Below the pieces are notes generated by a model. The model saw only the letters and a list, made by a program, of their open reading frames with translations, did no database searches and had not been told where the DNA came from. From the NCBI GenBank assembly GCA_943331415.1, contig CALQLM010000086.1:1-6116 (forward strand): a stretch of 6,116 nucleotides of DNA. Direction: 5' to 3'. Position numbers and translations under genes: made by a program. Below are positions 1 to 6,116 of this stretch, in pieces; the stretch's first letter is position 1; each line of letters opens with the position of its first letter. Source of the stretch: Bifidobacterium breve (lineage in GTDB: Bacteria; Actinomycetota; Actinomycetes; Mycobacteriales; Mycobacteriaceae).

Positions 1-514
<514 letters not shown>

Positions 515-565
515 ACAACCCATCCAAAGACAGGTGAATTCACAATCAGAGAACTGACCAAGCAA

Positions 566-581
566 CCAAGAAAAACCTTGG
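566..581 (-). other. Leader hairpin close to 16S 5' end
   Basis: The minus strand reads CCAAG-GTTTTT-CTTGG, a perfect 5-bp stem with a 6-nt loop, about 55 nt before the mature 16S start. Mycobacterial pre-16S RNA forms structures here that contribute to RNase III or other maturation cuts, and this hairpin may be one. The partner sequence downstream of 16S, which would show the long processing stem, is outside the window. It is not followed by a U-tract, so it is not an intrinsic terminator. Confidence 0.4.
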
Positions 582-593
582 CAAAAAACAACA

Positions 594-627
594 GTCACAC
601 CCTGACACGGGGGTACCAAAGCATGAC
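594..627 (-). other. Leader hairpin (candidate pre-16S processing structure)
   Basis: The minus strand starts with GTCATGC (627-621) and ends with GTGTGAC (600-594). These pair over seven positions including two G-T wobbles, with ACCC/GGGT able to pair inside. M. tuberculosis has, as I recall it, a comparable stem (GGCCATGC...GTGGCC-like) at the same place between boxC and 16S, so shape rather than sequence seems conserved. A role in folding or processing of pre-rRNA is inferred. Confidence 0.45.
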
Positions 628-661
628 AAAAACAAACAACAAACAAAAACCACCAAACACA

Positions 662-673
662 CTATTGAGTTCT
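662..673 (-). promoter_or_regulatory. boxC, NusA-binding motif of the rRNA leader
   Basis: The minus strand reads AGAACTCAATAG. This is the leader RNA element that the KH domains of M. tuberculosis NusA bind in the published NusA-RNA structure. It sits about 150 nt before mature 16S and overlaps boxA by three bases. In the RNA it helps assemble the Nus-factor complex that keeps RNA polymerase processive through the untranslated rRNA operon. Confidence 0.85.
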
Positions 674-682
674 CAAACAACA
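671..682 (-). promoter_or_regulatory. boxA antitermination element
   Basis: The minus strand reads TGTTGTTTGAGA, matching the E. coli rrn boxA TGCTCTTTAACA at 8 of 12 positions. It lies between a boxB-like hairpin and boxC, the usual order. boxA RNA is the known site for NusB with S10 (NusE). The exact ends are inferred from the E. coli alignment. Confidence 0.7.
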
Positions 683-685
683 CAC

Positions 686-702
686 CCGACATCCCGTGTC
701 GG
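686..702 (-). promoter_or_regulatory. boxB-like hairpin of the rRNA antitermination region
   Basis: The minus strand reads CCGACA-CGGGA-TGTCGG, a perfect 6-bp stem with a 5-nt loop, ending 3 nt before boxA. Position and shape fit the boxB of rRNA leaders. No U-tract follows, so it is not a terminator. Confidence 0.65.
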
Positions 703-716
703 CCGCGCAACCAACC

Positions 717-732
717 CGCGGCGTTAGCCGCG
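717..732 (-). other. GC-rich stem-loop in the rRNA leader
   Basis: The minus strand reads CGCGGC-TAAC-GCCGCG, a perfect 6-bp all-GC stem with a 4-nt loop, 14 nt upstream of the boxB-like hairpin. The following sequence (GGTTGGTTGC) has no U-run, so termination is unlikely. Function is unknown: it may be part of leader folding, or an extra arm specific to this lineage. Confidence 0.5.
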
Positions 733-830
733 TGCTCGTAGGACGGACAGTGGTAACGATCCGAAGTCCGGAATCATTCCCTGGGATGCCGCCGCGATCT
801 GCGGACGAACCGCGTCACAACGACTCGCTC

Positions 831-859
831 AAGTTACGTGAAGGTGACCAATGAGTCAA
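831..859 (-). promoter_or_regulatory. Candidate sigma-A promoter of the rRNA operon
   Basis: On the minus strand, TTGACT (859-854) is followed after 17 bases by TAACTT (836-831). TTGACT matches TTGACA at five of six positions and TAACTT has the key T, A and final T of the -10 box. Transcription would start near 824, followed by a GC-rich discriminator (GAGCGAG). TTGACT is also the -35 box I recall for an M. tuberculosis rrn promoter. An A5 run (882-878) upstream could act as a weak UP element. Fast-grower rrnB operons typically rely on one main promoter. The alternative that transcription reads through from tyrS is not excluded. Confidence 0.6.
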
Positions 860-904
860 ATCCACTGCTGTTCGGCGTTTTTGGCGCCAGCCCTACTGTA
901 GGAC

Positions 905-2182
905 TCACGGTGTAACGCGGTGCACCCCGGCGATATTCCGCTTCCCCCGACGCAGAACCAGCCAGCGTCCGTGCAGGAAGTCGGACGGACTCGCCACCCA
1001 GTCGTCACCGTCAACCCGGACGTTATTGACCGACACCCCGCCCTCGGCGATCGTGCGGCGGGCCTCGCCTTTGCTGGCCGACAGTCCGGTAGCCACCAGC
1101 AGGTCGACGATGCCGTCCGCACCACCGGGCGCCAGCTCGGCGATGGAGGTCTCCCGCAGCGCCGCGGCCAGCGTCGCCTCATCAAGTCGCCCCAGCTCAC
1201 CGCGGCCGAACAGCGCCCCCGAGGCGTGCTCGACGGCCTCGGTGGCGGCCTGCCCGTGCACCAGCGTGGTGAGCTCACGGGCCAGCCGGCGCTGCGCGGC
1301 CCGTTCATGCGGACGCTCCGCGGTGGCCTCGGCCAGCTCGGCGAGGTCGTCAATGGTCAGGAAGGTGAACCACCGCAGGTACCGGATCACGTCGGCGTCA
1401 GCGGTGTTGACGAAGTACTGGTACCAGGCATACGGGCTGGTCATCTCCGGATCCAGCCACAGACTGCCGCCGCCGGTCGACTTGCCGAATTTGGTGCCGT
1501 CGGCCGCGGTGACCAGGGGCACGGTCAGGGCATGGACGGTCGCGCCCCGTTTCTGCCGCACCAGTCGCACCCCCGCGATGATGTTGCCCCACTGGTCAGA
1601 TCCGCCGATCTGCAGCGAGCAGCCGTAGCGCCGGTGTAGTTCGACGTAGTCATTGGCCTGCAGCAGCATGTAGCTGAACTCGGTATAGGAGATGCCCTCG
1701 CCGTCCAGGCGGCGACGGATGGTGTCGCGGTCGAGCATGACGTTGACCGAGAAGTGCTTGCCGACATCGCGCAGGAACTCGATCACCCCGAGCGGCGCGG
1801 TCCAGGTCAGGTTGTTGTCGACGATGGCGCCGGTGGCTGAGCTGTCGAAGTCGACGAACCGCTCGAGCTGGCCGCGAATGCGCTCCGACCACTGCGCGAC
1901 GGTATCGGCGGTGTTCATGGTGCGCTCGCCGGAGTCGCGGGGATCACCGATCAGACCGGTCGCCCCACCGGCCAGGACGATCGGCCGGTGGCCGGCGCGC
2001 TGGAAGCGCTGCAGGGTGAGCAGTGGCACCAGGTTCCCGGCGTGCAGGCTGGGCGCCGTCGGGTCGAACCCGGCGTAGACCGTCAGCGGCGGCGCCGCGA
2101 CCGCGGTACTCAGCGCGTCGAGGTCGGTCGACTGCGCGACGAGCTCACGCCATGCCAACTCGTCGAGAATCGTCGTCGCCAT
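905..2182 (-). CDS. tyrS: Tyrosyl-tRNA synthetase (TyrRS)
   Basis: Class I aminoacyl-tRNA synthetase that joins tyrosine to tRNA-Tyr using ATP, in the cytoplasm. The product is 425 aa, against 424 as I recall for M. tuberculosis TyrS, which it resembles along its length. The Rossmann domain holds the HIGH-type motif as H47-A-G-N50, the tyrosine pocket Y171, Q175, D178 and Q197 (in GGSDQWGN), and the KMSKS motif as K231-F-G-K-S235. The C-terminal ~65 residues form an S4-like RNA-binding domain (SKGEARRTI...GGVSVNN). The ATG at 2182 is chosen because [11 protein letters not shown] aligns with known N-termini and GGGAAG lies 8 nt upstream; in-frame starts at 2200 and 2203 would add only six or seven unmatched residues. 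It follows mpg by 27 bp. Asn replaces the usual second His of HIGH. Confidence 0.97.
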   Translation of the reverse strand: MATTILDELAWRELVAQSTDLDALSTAVAAPPLTVYAGFDPTAPSLHAGNLVPLLTLQRFQRAGHRPIVLAGGATGLIGDPRDSGERTMNTADTVAQWSERIRGQLERFVDFDSSATGAIVDNNLTWTAPLGVIEFLRDVGKHFSVNVMLDRDTIRRRLDGEGISYTEFSYMLLQANDYVELHRRYGCSLQIGGSDQWGNIIAGVRLVRQKRGATVHALTVPLVTAADGTKFGKSTGGGSLWLDPEMTSPYAWYQYFVNTADADVIRYLRWFTFLTIDDLAELAEATAERPHERAAQRRLARELTTLVHGQAATEAVEHASGALFGRGELGRLDEATLAAALRETSIAELAPGGADGIVDLLVATGLSASKGEARRTIAEGGVSVNNVRVDGDDWVASPSDFLHGRWLVLRRGKRNIAGVHRVTP

Positions 2183-2190
2183 GCAGTGAT

Positions 2191-2196
2191 CTTCCC
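2191..2196 (-). promoter_or_regulatory. tyrS ribosome binding site
   Basis: GGGAAG on the minus strand, 8 nt before the ATG at 2182. It supports this start over the in-frame ATG at 2200 and GTG at 2203, which lie upstream of it. Confidence 0.6.
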
Positions 2197-2209
2197 GCAT
2201 CACGCGCGC

Positions 2210-2869
2210 TTAGTCGCTCCCGCCCGGCCGTGGCGCGCGGGGACTTCGGCGATAGGCCGACACTTCCGGCTGCCCGGCACGCCAGAGCCGCCACCGACGG
2301 TCGGCCGCCAGGCTGACCCCCACCCGGGGTCCGTCGAGGTGTGGCCGGTCATCCTCGGGTGCGGATTTCCCCTCCCGTGCGGATTTTCCCAGGCGCACCG
2401 TGACCGGTGATCGGGAGTCGAATACGTCGACGCCGTTATCGGCCATGGTGATCCCCAGCGCTGCGCACAGATTGCCCGGTCCGCGCGCCAGCGCCGGTGC
2501 GGTGACACCCGGAGCGCGCCGGGTCTGCGCGATCTCGATGCCGGACTCGATGACCGCCGCACGCAGCAGTACGGCAGCGGCATCACCGTCAGCACCGCAG
2601 GAAATATTGGCGCACACATGGATTCCGTGACTGCGATAGGTGTAGAGCCGGCCCGGCGGCCCGAACATCACCGCATTGCGCGGGCTTGGCCCACGAAACG
2701 CGTGCGATGCCGGATCGGGCCACGGACCCTCTGGTGGCCCGCCGTAGGCCTCGGTCTCGACCACCACAGCGCTGACGTCGCGGCAGCGGATCACAGCACC
2801 GAGCAGTAGGCGGGCGGCGCTCACCGGGTCGACGGACAACAGGCCGACGGATAACAGGTCCGCGCTCAC
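2210..2869 (-). CDS. mpg: 3-methyladenine DNA glycosylase (AAG/MPG family)
   Basis: Base-excision repair enzyme that removes alkylated purines such as 3-methyladenine from DNA. The 219-aa product closely matches mycobacterial Mpg (Rv1688, about 203 aa). Visible family features: the catalytic segment [10 protein letters not shown] with E40 and Y42 (human AAG E125, Y127), H56 (human H136), Y78, N88 in CANIS (human N169), R103 in VLLRA (human R182), and [13 protein letters not shown] at 128-140. The GTG at 2869 is chosen because the N-terminus then aligns with M. tuberculosis Mpg and the upstream gene stops 1 bp earlier, suggesting translational coupling; no strong Shine-Dalgarno is seen. The longer frame back to 3013 only runs inside the desaturase gene. 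The extra length comes largely from two in-frame duplications, [10 protein letters not shown] (residues 4-13) and [12 protein letters not shown] (161-172). tyrS follows, as in M. tuberculosis. Confidence 0.93.
   Translation of the reverse strand: MSADLLSVGLLSVDPVSAARLLLGAVIRCRDVSAVVVETEAYGGPPEGPWPDPASHAFRGPSPRNAVMFGPPGRLYTYRSHGIHVCANISCGADGDAAAVLLRAAVIESGIEIAQTRRAPGVTAPALARGPGNLCAALGITMADNGVDVFDSRSPVTVRLGKSAREGKSAPEDDRPHLDGPRVGVSLAADRRWRLWRAGQPEVSAYRRSPRAPRPGGSD
2354..2389 (-). repeat. 18-bp in-frame tandem duplication inside mpg
   Basis: Two adjacent 18-bp units (2372-2389 and 2354-2371) agree at 15 of 18 bases and encode GKSARE and GKSAPE. The segment lies in a surface-like linker before the conserved GPRVGVS motif, where the M. 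tuberculosis protein is shorter. It looks like a short duplication that has since diverged. Confidence 0.7.
2831..2860 (-). repeat. 15-bp in-frame tandem duplication near the mpg start
   Basis: Units 2846-2860 and 2831-2845 match at 13 of 15 bases and encode DLLSV and GLLSV. They lie just before the DPV segment where M. tuberculosis Mpg has a single short stretch. One unit contains TTA, a rare leucine codon in such a GC-rich genome. Confidence 0.7.
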
Positions 2870-2870
2870 G

Positions 2871-4385
2871 TCACCGGGAAACCGAGGCGCTGAGGTCACC
2901 GACGCCGAGATCATCGCTGAGGCAATCGGCCGCGGCCAGACCGGATAGCGCCACCATGGGTAATCCGCCGCCGGGGTGGGCGCTGCCCGAGGCGAGATAT
3001 AGGCCCGGCACACCGGAGACCCGGTTGGGCGGACGTTTGAAGGCAGCGAAGCGATCGTTACTGGCCGCGCCGTAGATGGCTCCGCGGCTACCGGGAAAAT
3101 CGGTCGCCAGTTGCGTGGGCGTGCGACGCCAGACCAGCGCGTCGCCGTCGAGCCACACCCCCGCCGCGCGGGCGCGATGCTCGACAGCGGCCTCCAGTGC
3201 GGCCCAGACCTCCGGTGCCCGCGGATGATCCGCCGGTTCGGCCGGGGCGTTGGCCATCACGAAGACCGGTTCGGCGTCGGCCCAGCCCGTCGTGCCGTGG
3301 CAGCGCTCCTGGGCGCACAGGTAGACCGTCGGCGCCACCGGGGAGCGGTCGCGGTCGAAGATATCGGCGAATTCGGCGTCATAGTCCGCGGGGAACAGCA
3401 CCTCGTGCGGCGGGCGGTCGGTCTGACGGGCAGCCCGCAGCACCCCGGTCCAGCCGGACATCGAGGGCACCGCCGGTGCGGGCAGGTGCCGGCCTGCCTC
3501 CGGCGGGATCGTGTCGCGCAGCCACCCCACATCGGCGTTCACCAGCACTGCCCGGCCGTGGCGCCGGCCCCCGCCGGTCAGGGCGACACCCACCGCAGCA
3601 CCGGACTCCACCAGTACCCGCTCGACCGATGACCGGCACTCGATGATCCCGCCGCGGGCCTCGATCGCGGCGACCATCGCCTGCACCAGTGCGTTGATGC
3701 CGCCCTGTACCCCGTATCCCCCGAGCGAAAGTTCCACGTGCGCAATGCAATTCAACGTCGCAGGTGCCCGCCGCGGGTCGCTTCCGTTGTAGGTCGCGTA
3801 GCGACGCAGCAGCATCCGCAGATGTGGCTCCCGGACGTGGCGATCGATACCGGCGGCCATGCTGCGCAGTGGATCGACGGCCGATAGCGCACGCGGGTGA
3901 CGCACGGCCAGACCGACCATCGCCGCCCAGGTCGGCGCCGGGCCCAGGACGAAATGCGGGGCGGCCGCCTCCCAGATCGCGCGACTGTAGGCCAGGAAGG
4001 ACGCCAACTCCGCTTCCGCAGCCGGACCCAACGCCGCCCGAATCCCGGCCAGCGTCTGCTGCGGGTCATGGGCCACCTCGAGCACGCAGCCATCGGCATA
4101 GCGATACCGGAAACCCCGGTCGAGACGGCGCAGACCCACCATCTCCTCCATGCGCAGACCGGCCCGGGCGAACAGTCCGGCGAAGACCTCGGTCAACGTG
4201 AGCACGCTGGGGCCGGTTTCGATCTGCACTCCGGCCACCTCGACGACGCCGACCTTGCCCCCGGGTCGCTCGCCCGCCTCGAGCACCCGGACCGGCAGTC
4301 CTCGGGCGGCCAATGCGAGGGCGGCCGCAAGACCGCCGACCCCGGCCCCGACCACCAGAACCTCGGCGTCGCGCTCAGCGGGCAT
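2871..4385 (-). CDS. FAD-dependent phytoene desaturase-family protein (CrtI/CrtN/CrtD-like)
   Basis: A 504-aa flavoprotein of the carotenoid desaturase/oxidase superfamily, near the usual CrtI length (about 490-510). The N-terminus has the FAD-binding GxGxxG (G13-A-G-V-G-G18), the ribose-binding acid E36 and the GERPGGK stretch (38-44). The C-terminus has the family signature [16 protein letters not shown] (about 461-476) followed by SGLAAAD. The middle [18 protein letters not shown] and [15 protein letters not shown] resemble CrtD/CrtN-type enzymes, so the substrate may be an already modified carotenoid rather than phytoene; the exact reaction cannot be assigned. The ATG at 4385 is chosen because it starts just before the Rossmann strand; the frame runs back to 4544 only inside the upstream gene. 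It overlaps the acyltransferase by 11 bp and ends 1 bp before mpg. No phytoene synthase or crtE lies in the window. Confidence 0.88.
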   Translation of the reverse strand: MPAERDAEVLVVGAGVGGLAAALALAARGLPVRVLEAGERPGGKVGVVEVAGVQIETGPSVLTLTEVFAGLFARAGLRMEEMVGLRRLDRGFRYRYADGCVLEVAHDPQQTLAGIRAALGPAAEAELASFLAYSRAIWEAAAPHFVLGPAPTWAAMVGLAVRHPRALSAVDPLRSMAAGIDRHVREPHLRMLLRRYATYNGSDPRRAPATLNCIAHVELSLGGYGVQGGINALVQAMVAAIEARGGIIECRSSVERVLVESGAAVGVALTGGGRRHGRAVLVNADVGWLRDTIPPEAGRHLPAPAVPSMSGWTGVLRAARQTDRPPHEVLFPADYDAEFADIFDRDRSPVAPTVYLCAQERCHGTTGWADAEPVFVMANAPAEPADHPRAPEVWAALEAAVEHRARAAGVWLDGDALVWRRTPTQLATDFPGSRGAIYGAASNDRFAAFKRPPNRVSGVPGLYLASGSAHPGGGLPMVALSGLAAADCLSDDLGVGDLSASVSR

Positions 4386-5193
4386 GCGGTGCCCCGCGCC
4401 CGAAGGCCCGCAACGCCCGGGAGCCCAGTCCCTCCCCGTCGACCCGCCCGGCCGCACCCACCAGGCGGGTGAAGCCCGGTAGCGGGTCGCCGGGGTGGGT
4501 GCGGGACCGGCGCCCGTCGGTCGCGGCTTGGGCTGCGTGGTCAATGATGGTCAGCCCGTCGAGCAGGGCACCCTCAACAGCGATCAATAGGTCCGGGCCG
4601 GCGGCGGAAGCCGCCGGGATCGGTGCCGAGAATCGGACCATCGCCGCCGGGTGATCGGTCTCGAGAAAGACATAGTCGATACTCACCGCGATGAGATCGA
4701 CCGGGTTGTGGTCGTGCATGACCGTCAGCCCGCCCTTGAGGTCAAGCGGTCTCAGATGGGCGGGACGTTGACGACCCTGCGGAAAGATCCACAGTCCGCG
4801 GCCAGGCCGGTCCAGCAGTGCGGCGCAGGATTGCAGGCACTGTCGGCTGCTGTCGGCGGTACTGCGGTCCAGGGGTAAGGCGCCGACCCAGCCGAGGAAG
4901 GGCAGCTTGCGTAGGTTCTCGGAATCCATGACGGCCCACCCCAGGCCGCCCAGTGCCTCGTCGAGCACCAGCAGCAGCATTGAATCCCACCAGGCGACAT
5001 GATTGGCCGCGAAGAGCACCGGCCGGCCACTGAGCGTGGCGCGGGCCTCATCGATGCCGGCGACCCACAGCCCGTCCAGTCCGCGCGATACCCGCCGCCG
5101 CGCATAGCGGCGGGCCAGACGCGCGAAGGCCGGGTGCCGGGTGTCCCCCGCCCGGGCCAGTGCCTGCCCATCGGCGCGCGATCCGGCGCTCAC
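4375..5193 (-). CDS. PlsC-like (lysophospholipid-type) acyltransferase, probable carotenoid or glycolipid acylation
   Basis: The 272-aa product carries the acyltransferase blocks in order: N64-H-V-A-W-W-D70 (catalytic HX4D), LPFLGWVGALPLDRS (97-111, block II) and FPQG (137-140, block III, followed by RQRP). Block III normally reads FPEG; FPQGxxRP looks like a subfamily trait. Enzymes of this type move an acyl chain from acyl-CoA or ACP to a hydroxyl group. Placed between a CrtQ-like glycosyltransferase and a carotenoid desaturase-like gene, it may acylate a glycosylated carotenoid, but a role in ordinary phospholipid or glycolipid synthesis is possible. It is not similar to the small integral-membrane CrtO acyltransferase of staphylococci. 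The GTG start overlaps the upstream stop (GTGA) and has a good ribosome site. The last ~50 residues after the catalytic core are rich in Gly, Arg and Ala and have no recognised motif. Confidence 0.85.
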   Translation of the reverse strand: MSAGSRADGQALARAGDTRHPAFARLARRYARRRVSRGLDGLWVAGIDEARATLSGRPVLFAANHVAWWDSMLLLVLDEALGGLGWAVMDSENLRKLPFLGWVGALPLDRSTADSSRQCLQSCAALLDRPGRGLWIFPQGRQRPAHLRPLDLKGGLTVMHDHNPVDLIAVSIDYVFLETDHPAAMVRFSAPIPAASAAGPDLLIAVEGALLDGLTIIDHAAQAATDGRRSRTHPGDPLPGFTRLVGAAGRVDGEGLGSRALRAFGRGAPHAR

Positions 5194-6116
5194 GCCACCT
5201 CCCGCTGGGCCCGGGACGGATAGGAGCGCCCGCGCCAGCGGATATCACCGCGGCGACTCCACCGAAAACTGTCGAGCAACACGCCCATCATGATCAGCAC
5301 AGCCACCGGATGCAGCAGCGCGCTGAGCATGCTGTGGCCGTAGCGCGACGCCATGATCAGACGCAGGCCCACGTTGGCGGCCACCCCGACGGCGGCGGCG
5401 GCGGCCAGTCCCCAGTCGCCCAGGATCACGGCGACCGGCAGTGCGAGGTAGGGCACGACGAAGAACAGCAGATGCACTGCCAGCACGACGAGCATCGCCA
5501 GCGGGTTCCCGCCGATACCCTCGTAGAAATTCTTGGCGAAACCCCGCCAGAGCGAGGTGGCATCGGAGTACATCCGACACTGCGCCATCTGGTCGCCGTC
5601 GGCGAAGACCACCCGCCGTCCGCTCTGTTTGACCACGCGGCACAGCGCCATATCGTCCACCAGTGACGTGCGCACCGTGGCCCACCCGCCCACGGCCGAC
5701 AGCGTTGATCGGCGGACCATCAGGAGTTGACCGTTGGCTGCCAGCACCCGGGAGTCGCGGGTTCGGTAGATCAGCGGCATCGGTAGCCAGGCGACATAGG
5801 ACAGGTGCAGCAGCGGCATCATCATCCGCTCCACGAAGCTGACCGCGCGCTGGCGGGGTACGGCGGTGACGACATCGGCGGTCAGTCCGCCGGCGACCTG
5901 CTCGGGCGAACCGAGCAGCGAGAGCATGCGCAGCACACCATCCGGGTGCAGGGTCACGTCCGCGTCAATATTGAGAAGCACCTCGCCGGTGCCGTCGGTG
6001 GAGCCGTCGTCGTAGACGATGAGTTCGGTGATCGGACCGCGGGCGCGGTCGGCGGCCCGCACACAGCGTTCGATGTTCGCCACTTCGTCACGGGCCGGTA
6101 TGAGCACACTGACGCC
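5190..6116 (-). CDS. GT2-family glycosyltransferase, CrtQ-like, 5' end outside window, apparent internal deletion
   Basis: 308 residues are visible; the start codon lies beyond the window, probably only a few codons away, since GVSVLIPARDE is the usual first strand of such enzymes. Numbering from the first visible residue: VSVLIPARDE (2-11), the nucleotide-binding D36-D-G-S-T-D-G-T43, the metal-binding D51-A-D53, a VDDMALC segment, then SLWRGFAKNFYEG and about three C-terminal hydrophobic segments (LAMLVVLAVHLLFFVVPYLA, GLAAAAAVGVAANVGL, LLHPVAVLIMMGVLLDSF). The tail RRGDIRWRGRSY resembles the end of staphylococcal CrtQ (RYGVVEWKGRQY), and CRMY...GFAKN also lines up. Sugar transfer to a carotenoid or other lipid at the membrane is therefore likely. 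Only seven residues separate T43 from D51, where CrtQ has about 44; the conserved W-GK--A---G part is missing, so activity is doubtful. It overlaps the acyltransferase by 4 bp. Confidence 0.82.
   Translation of the reverse strand, partial: GVSVLIPARDEVANIERCVRAADRARGPITELIVYDDGSTDGTGEVLLNIDADVTLHPDGVLRMLSLLGSPEQVAGGLTADVVTAVPRQRAVSFVERMMMPLLHLSYVAWLPMPLIYRTRDSRVLAANGQLLMVRRSTLSAVGGWATVRTSLVDDMALCRVVKQSGRRVVFADGDQMAQCRMYSDATSLWRGFAKNFYEGIGGNPLAMLVVLAVHLLFFVVPYLALPVAVILGDWGLAAAAAVGVAANVGLRLIMASRYGHSMLSALLHPVAVLIMMGVLLDSFRWSRRGDIRWRGRSYPSRAQREVA
5198..5203 (-). promoter_or_regulatory. Ribosome binding site of the acyltransferase
   Basis: GGGAGG on the minus strand, 4 nt before the GTG at 5193 and inside the 3' end of the glycosyltransferase gene. 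It decides for the GTG start in the GTGA overlap. Confidence 0.65.

Larger units (their letters stand above)
515..824 (-). other. Transcribed rRNA leader (spacer between rrnB promoter and 16S)
   Basis: This is the roughly 310-nt leader expected between the predicted promoter start (near 824) and the mature 16S 5' end. It encodes no credible protein. Reading leftward it contains a small GC-rich hairpin, a boxB-like hairpin, boxA, boxC, a long G/T-only tract and two hairpins just before 16S, each listed separately. The part nearest 16S (about 515-665) is clearly richer in A+T than the rest of the window and strongly strand-asymmetric, as expected for single-stranded leader RNA that recruits Nus factors and takes part in pre-16S processing. 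The sequence matching the conserved mycobacterial leader, TTGTTTGAGAACTCAATAG, anchors the identification. The upstream boundary depends on the promoter call. Confidence 0.8.

Noticed and set aside
735..765. Second promoter TTCGGA/TACGAG within the leader
   Set aside because: The spacing would be 19 bp and the -10 match is poor; the TTGACT-17-TAACTT pair at 831-859 is clearly better.
874..888. Possible terminator after tyrS
   Set aside because: Only a 4-bp GC stem (GGCG/CGCC) with a 7-nt loop and no following U-tract on the minus strand.
856..1353. 165-codon minus-strand reading frame overlapping the tyrS end
   Set aside because: Out-of-frame shadow of tyrS with Arg/Pro/Ser-rich nonsense composition.
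920..1639. 239-codon plus-strand reading frame opposite tyrS
   Set aside because: Antisense shadow of a high-GC, strongly conserved gene; no recognisable domain and no ribosome site of note.
2870..3013. Longer Mpg starting at 3013
   Set aside because: The added 48 residues are an out-of-frame read of the desaturase gene and do not match known Mpg N-termini.
4386..4544. N-terminal extension of the desaturase-like protein by 53 residues
   Set aside because: The extension lies in the acyltransferase gene, is Pro/Gly/Arg-rich and precedes the FAD-binding strand that normally starts the family; the ATG at 4385 fits better.
5160..5666. 168-codon plus-strand frame opposite the glycosyltransferase
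   Set aside because: Antisense shadow; His/Gln-rich composition comes from reading common codons backward, with no family features.

Overview
The window comes from a rapidly growing mycobacterium (Mycobacterium/Mycolicibacterium type). The left end is the 5' part of a 16S rRNA gene on the minus strand. It has the short helix 18 typical of rapid growers and a leader carrying the mycobacterial NusA-binding motif AGAACTCAATAG. The rRNA gene lies directly downstream of tyrS, the position known for the second rRNA operon (rrnB) of fast growers; the rrnA copy usually follows murA. The species cannot be fixed from this sequence alone.

Every gene reads leftward (minus strand). From right to left these are: a GT2 glycosyltransferase resembling CrtQ (cut by the window edge), a PlsC-like acyltransferase, a CrtI/CrtN/CrtD-type FAD desaturase or oxidase, the 3-methyladenine DNA glycosylase mpg, and tyrosyl-tRNA synthetase tyrS. 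A stretch of about 390 bp with the rRNA promoter and transcribed leader follows, then the 16S gene. The first four genes overlap or nearly touch (4-bp overlap, 11-bp overlap, 1-bp gap), and mpg and tyrS are 27 bp apart, so all five may share one transcript.

The three upstream genes look like a carotenoid-tailoring set: a desaturase or oxidase acts on a polyene, a glycosyltransferase adds a sugar, and an acyltransferase adds a fatty acyl chain. mpg-tyrS is the conserved mycobacterial pair (Rv1688-Rv1689 in M. tuberculosis). The rRNA leader holds a recognisable boxB-boxA-boxC antitermination set and hairpins that probably belong to 16S processing.

The main oddities are: an apparent in-frame loss of roughly 37 residues inside the catalytic domain of the glycosyltransferase; Asn in place of the second His of the TyrRS HIGH motif; FPQG instead of FPEG in the acyltransferase; two short in-frame tandem duplications in mpg; and a 16S 5' end with one mismatch to the common 27F primer. 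No mobile element, CRISPR array or tRNA gene was seen.
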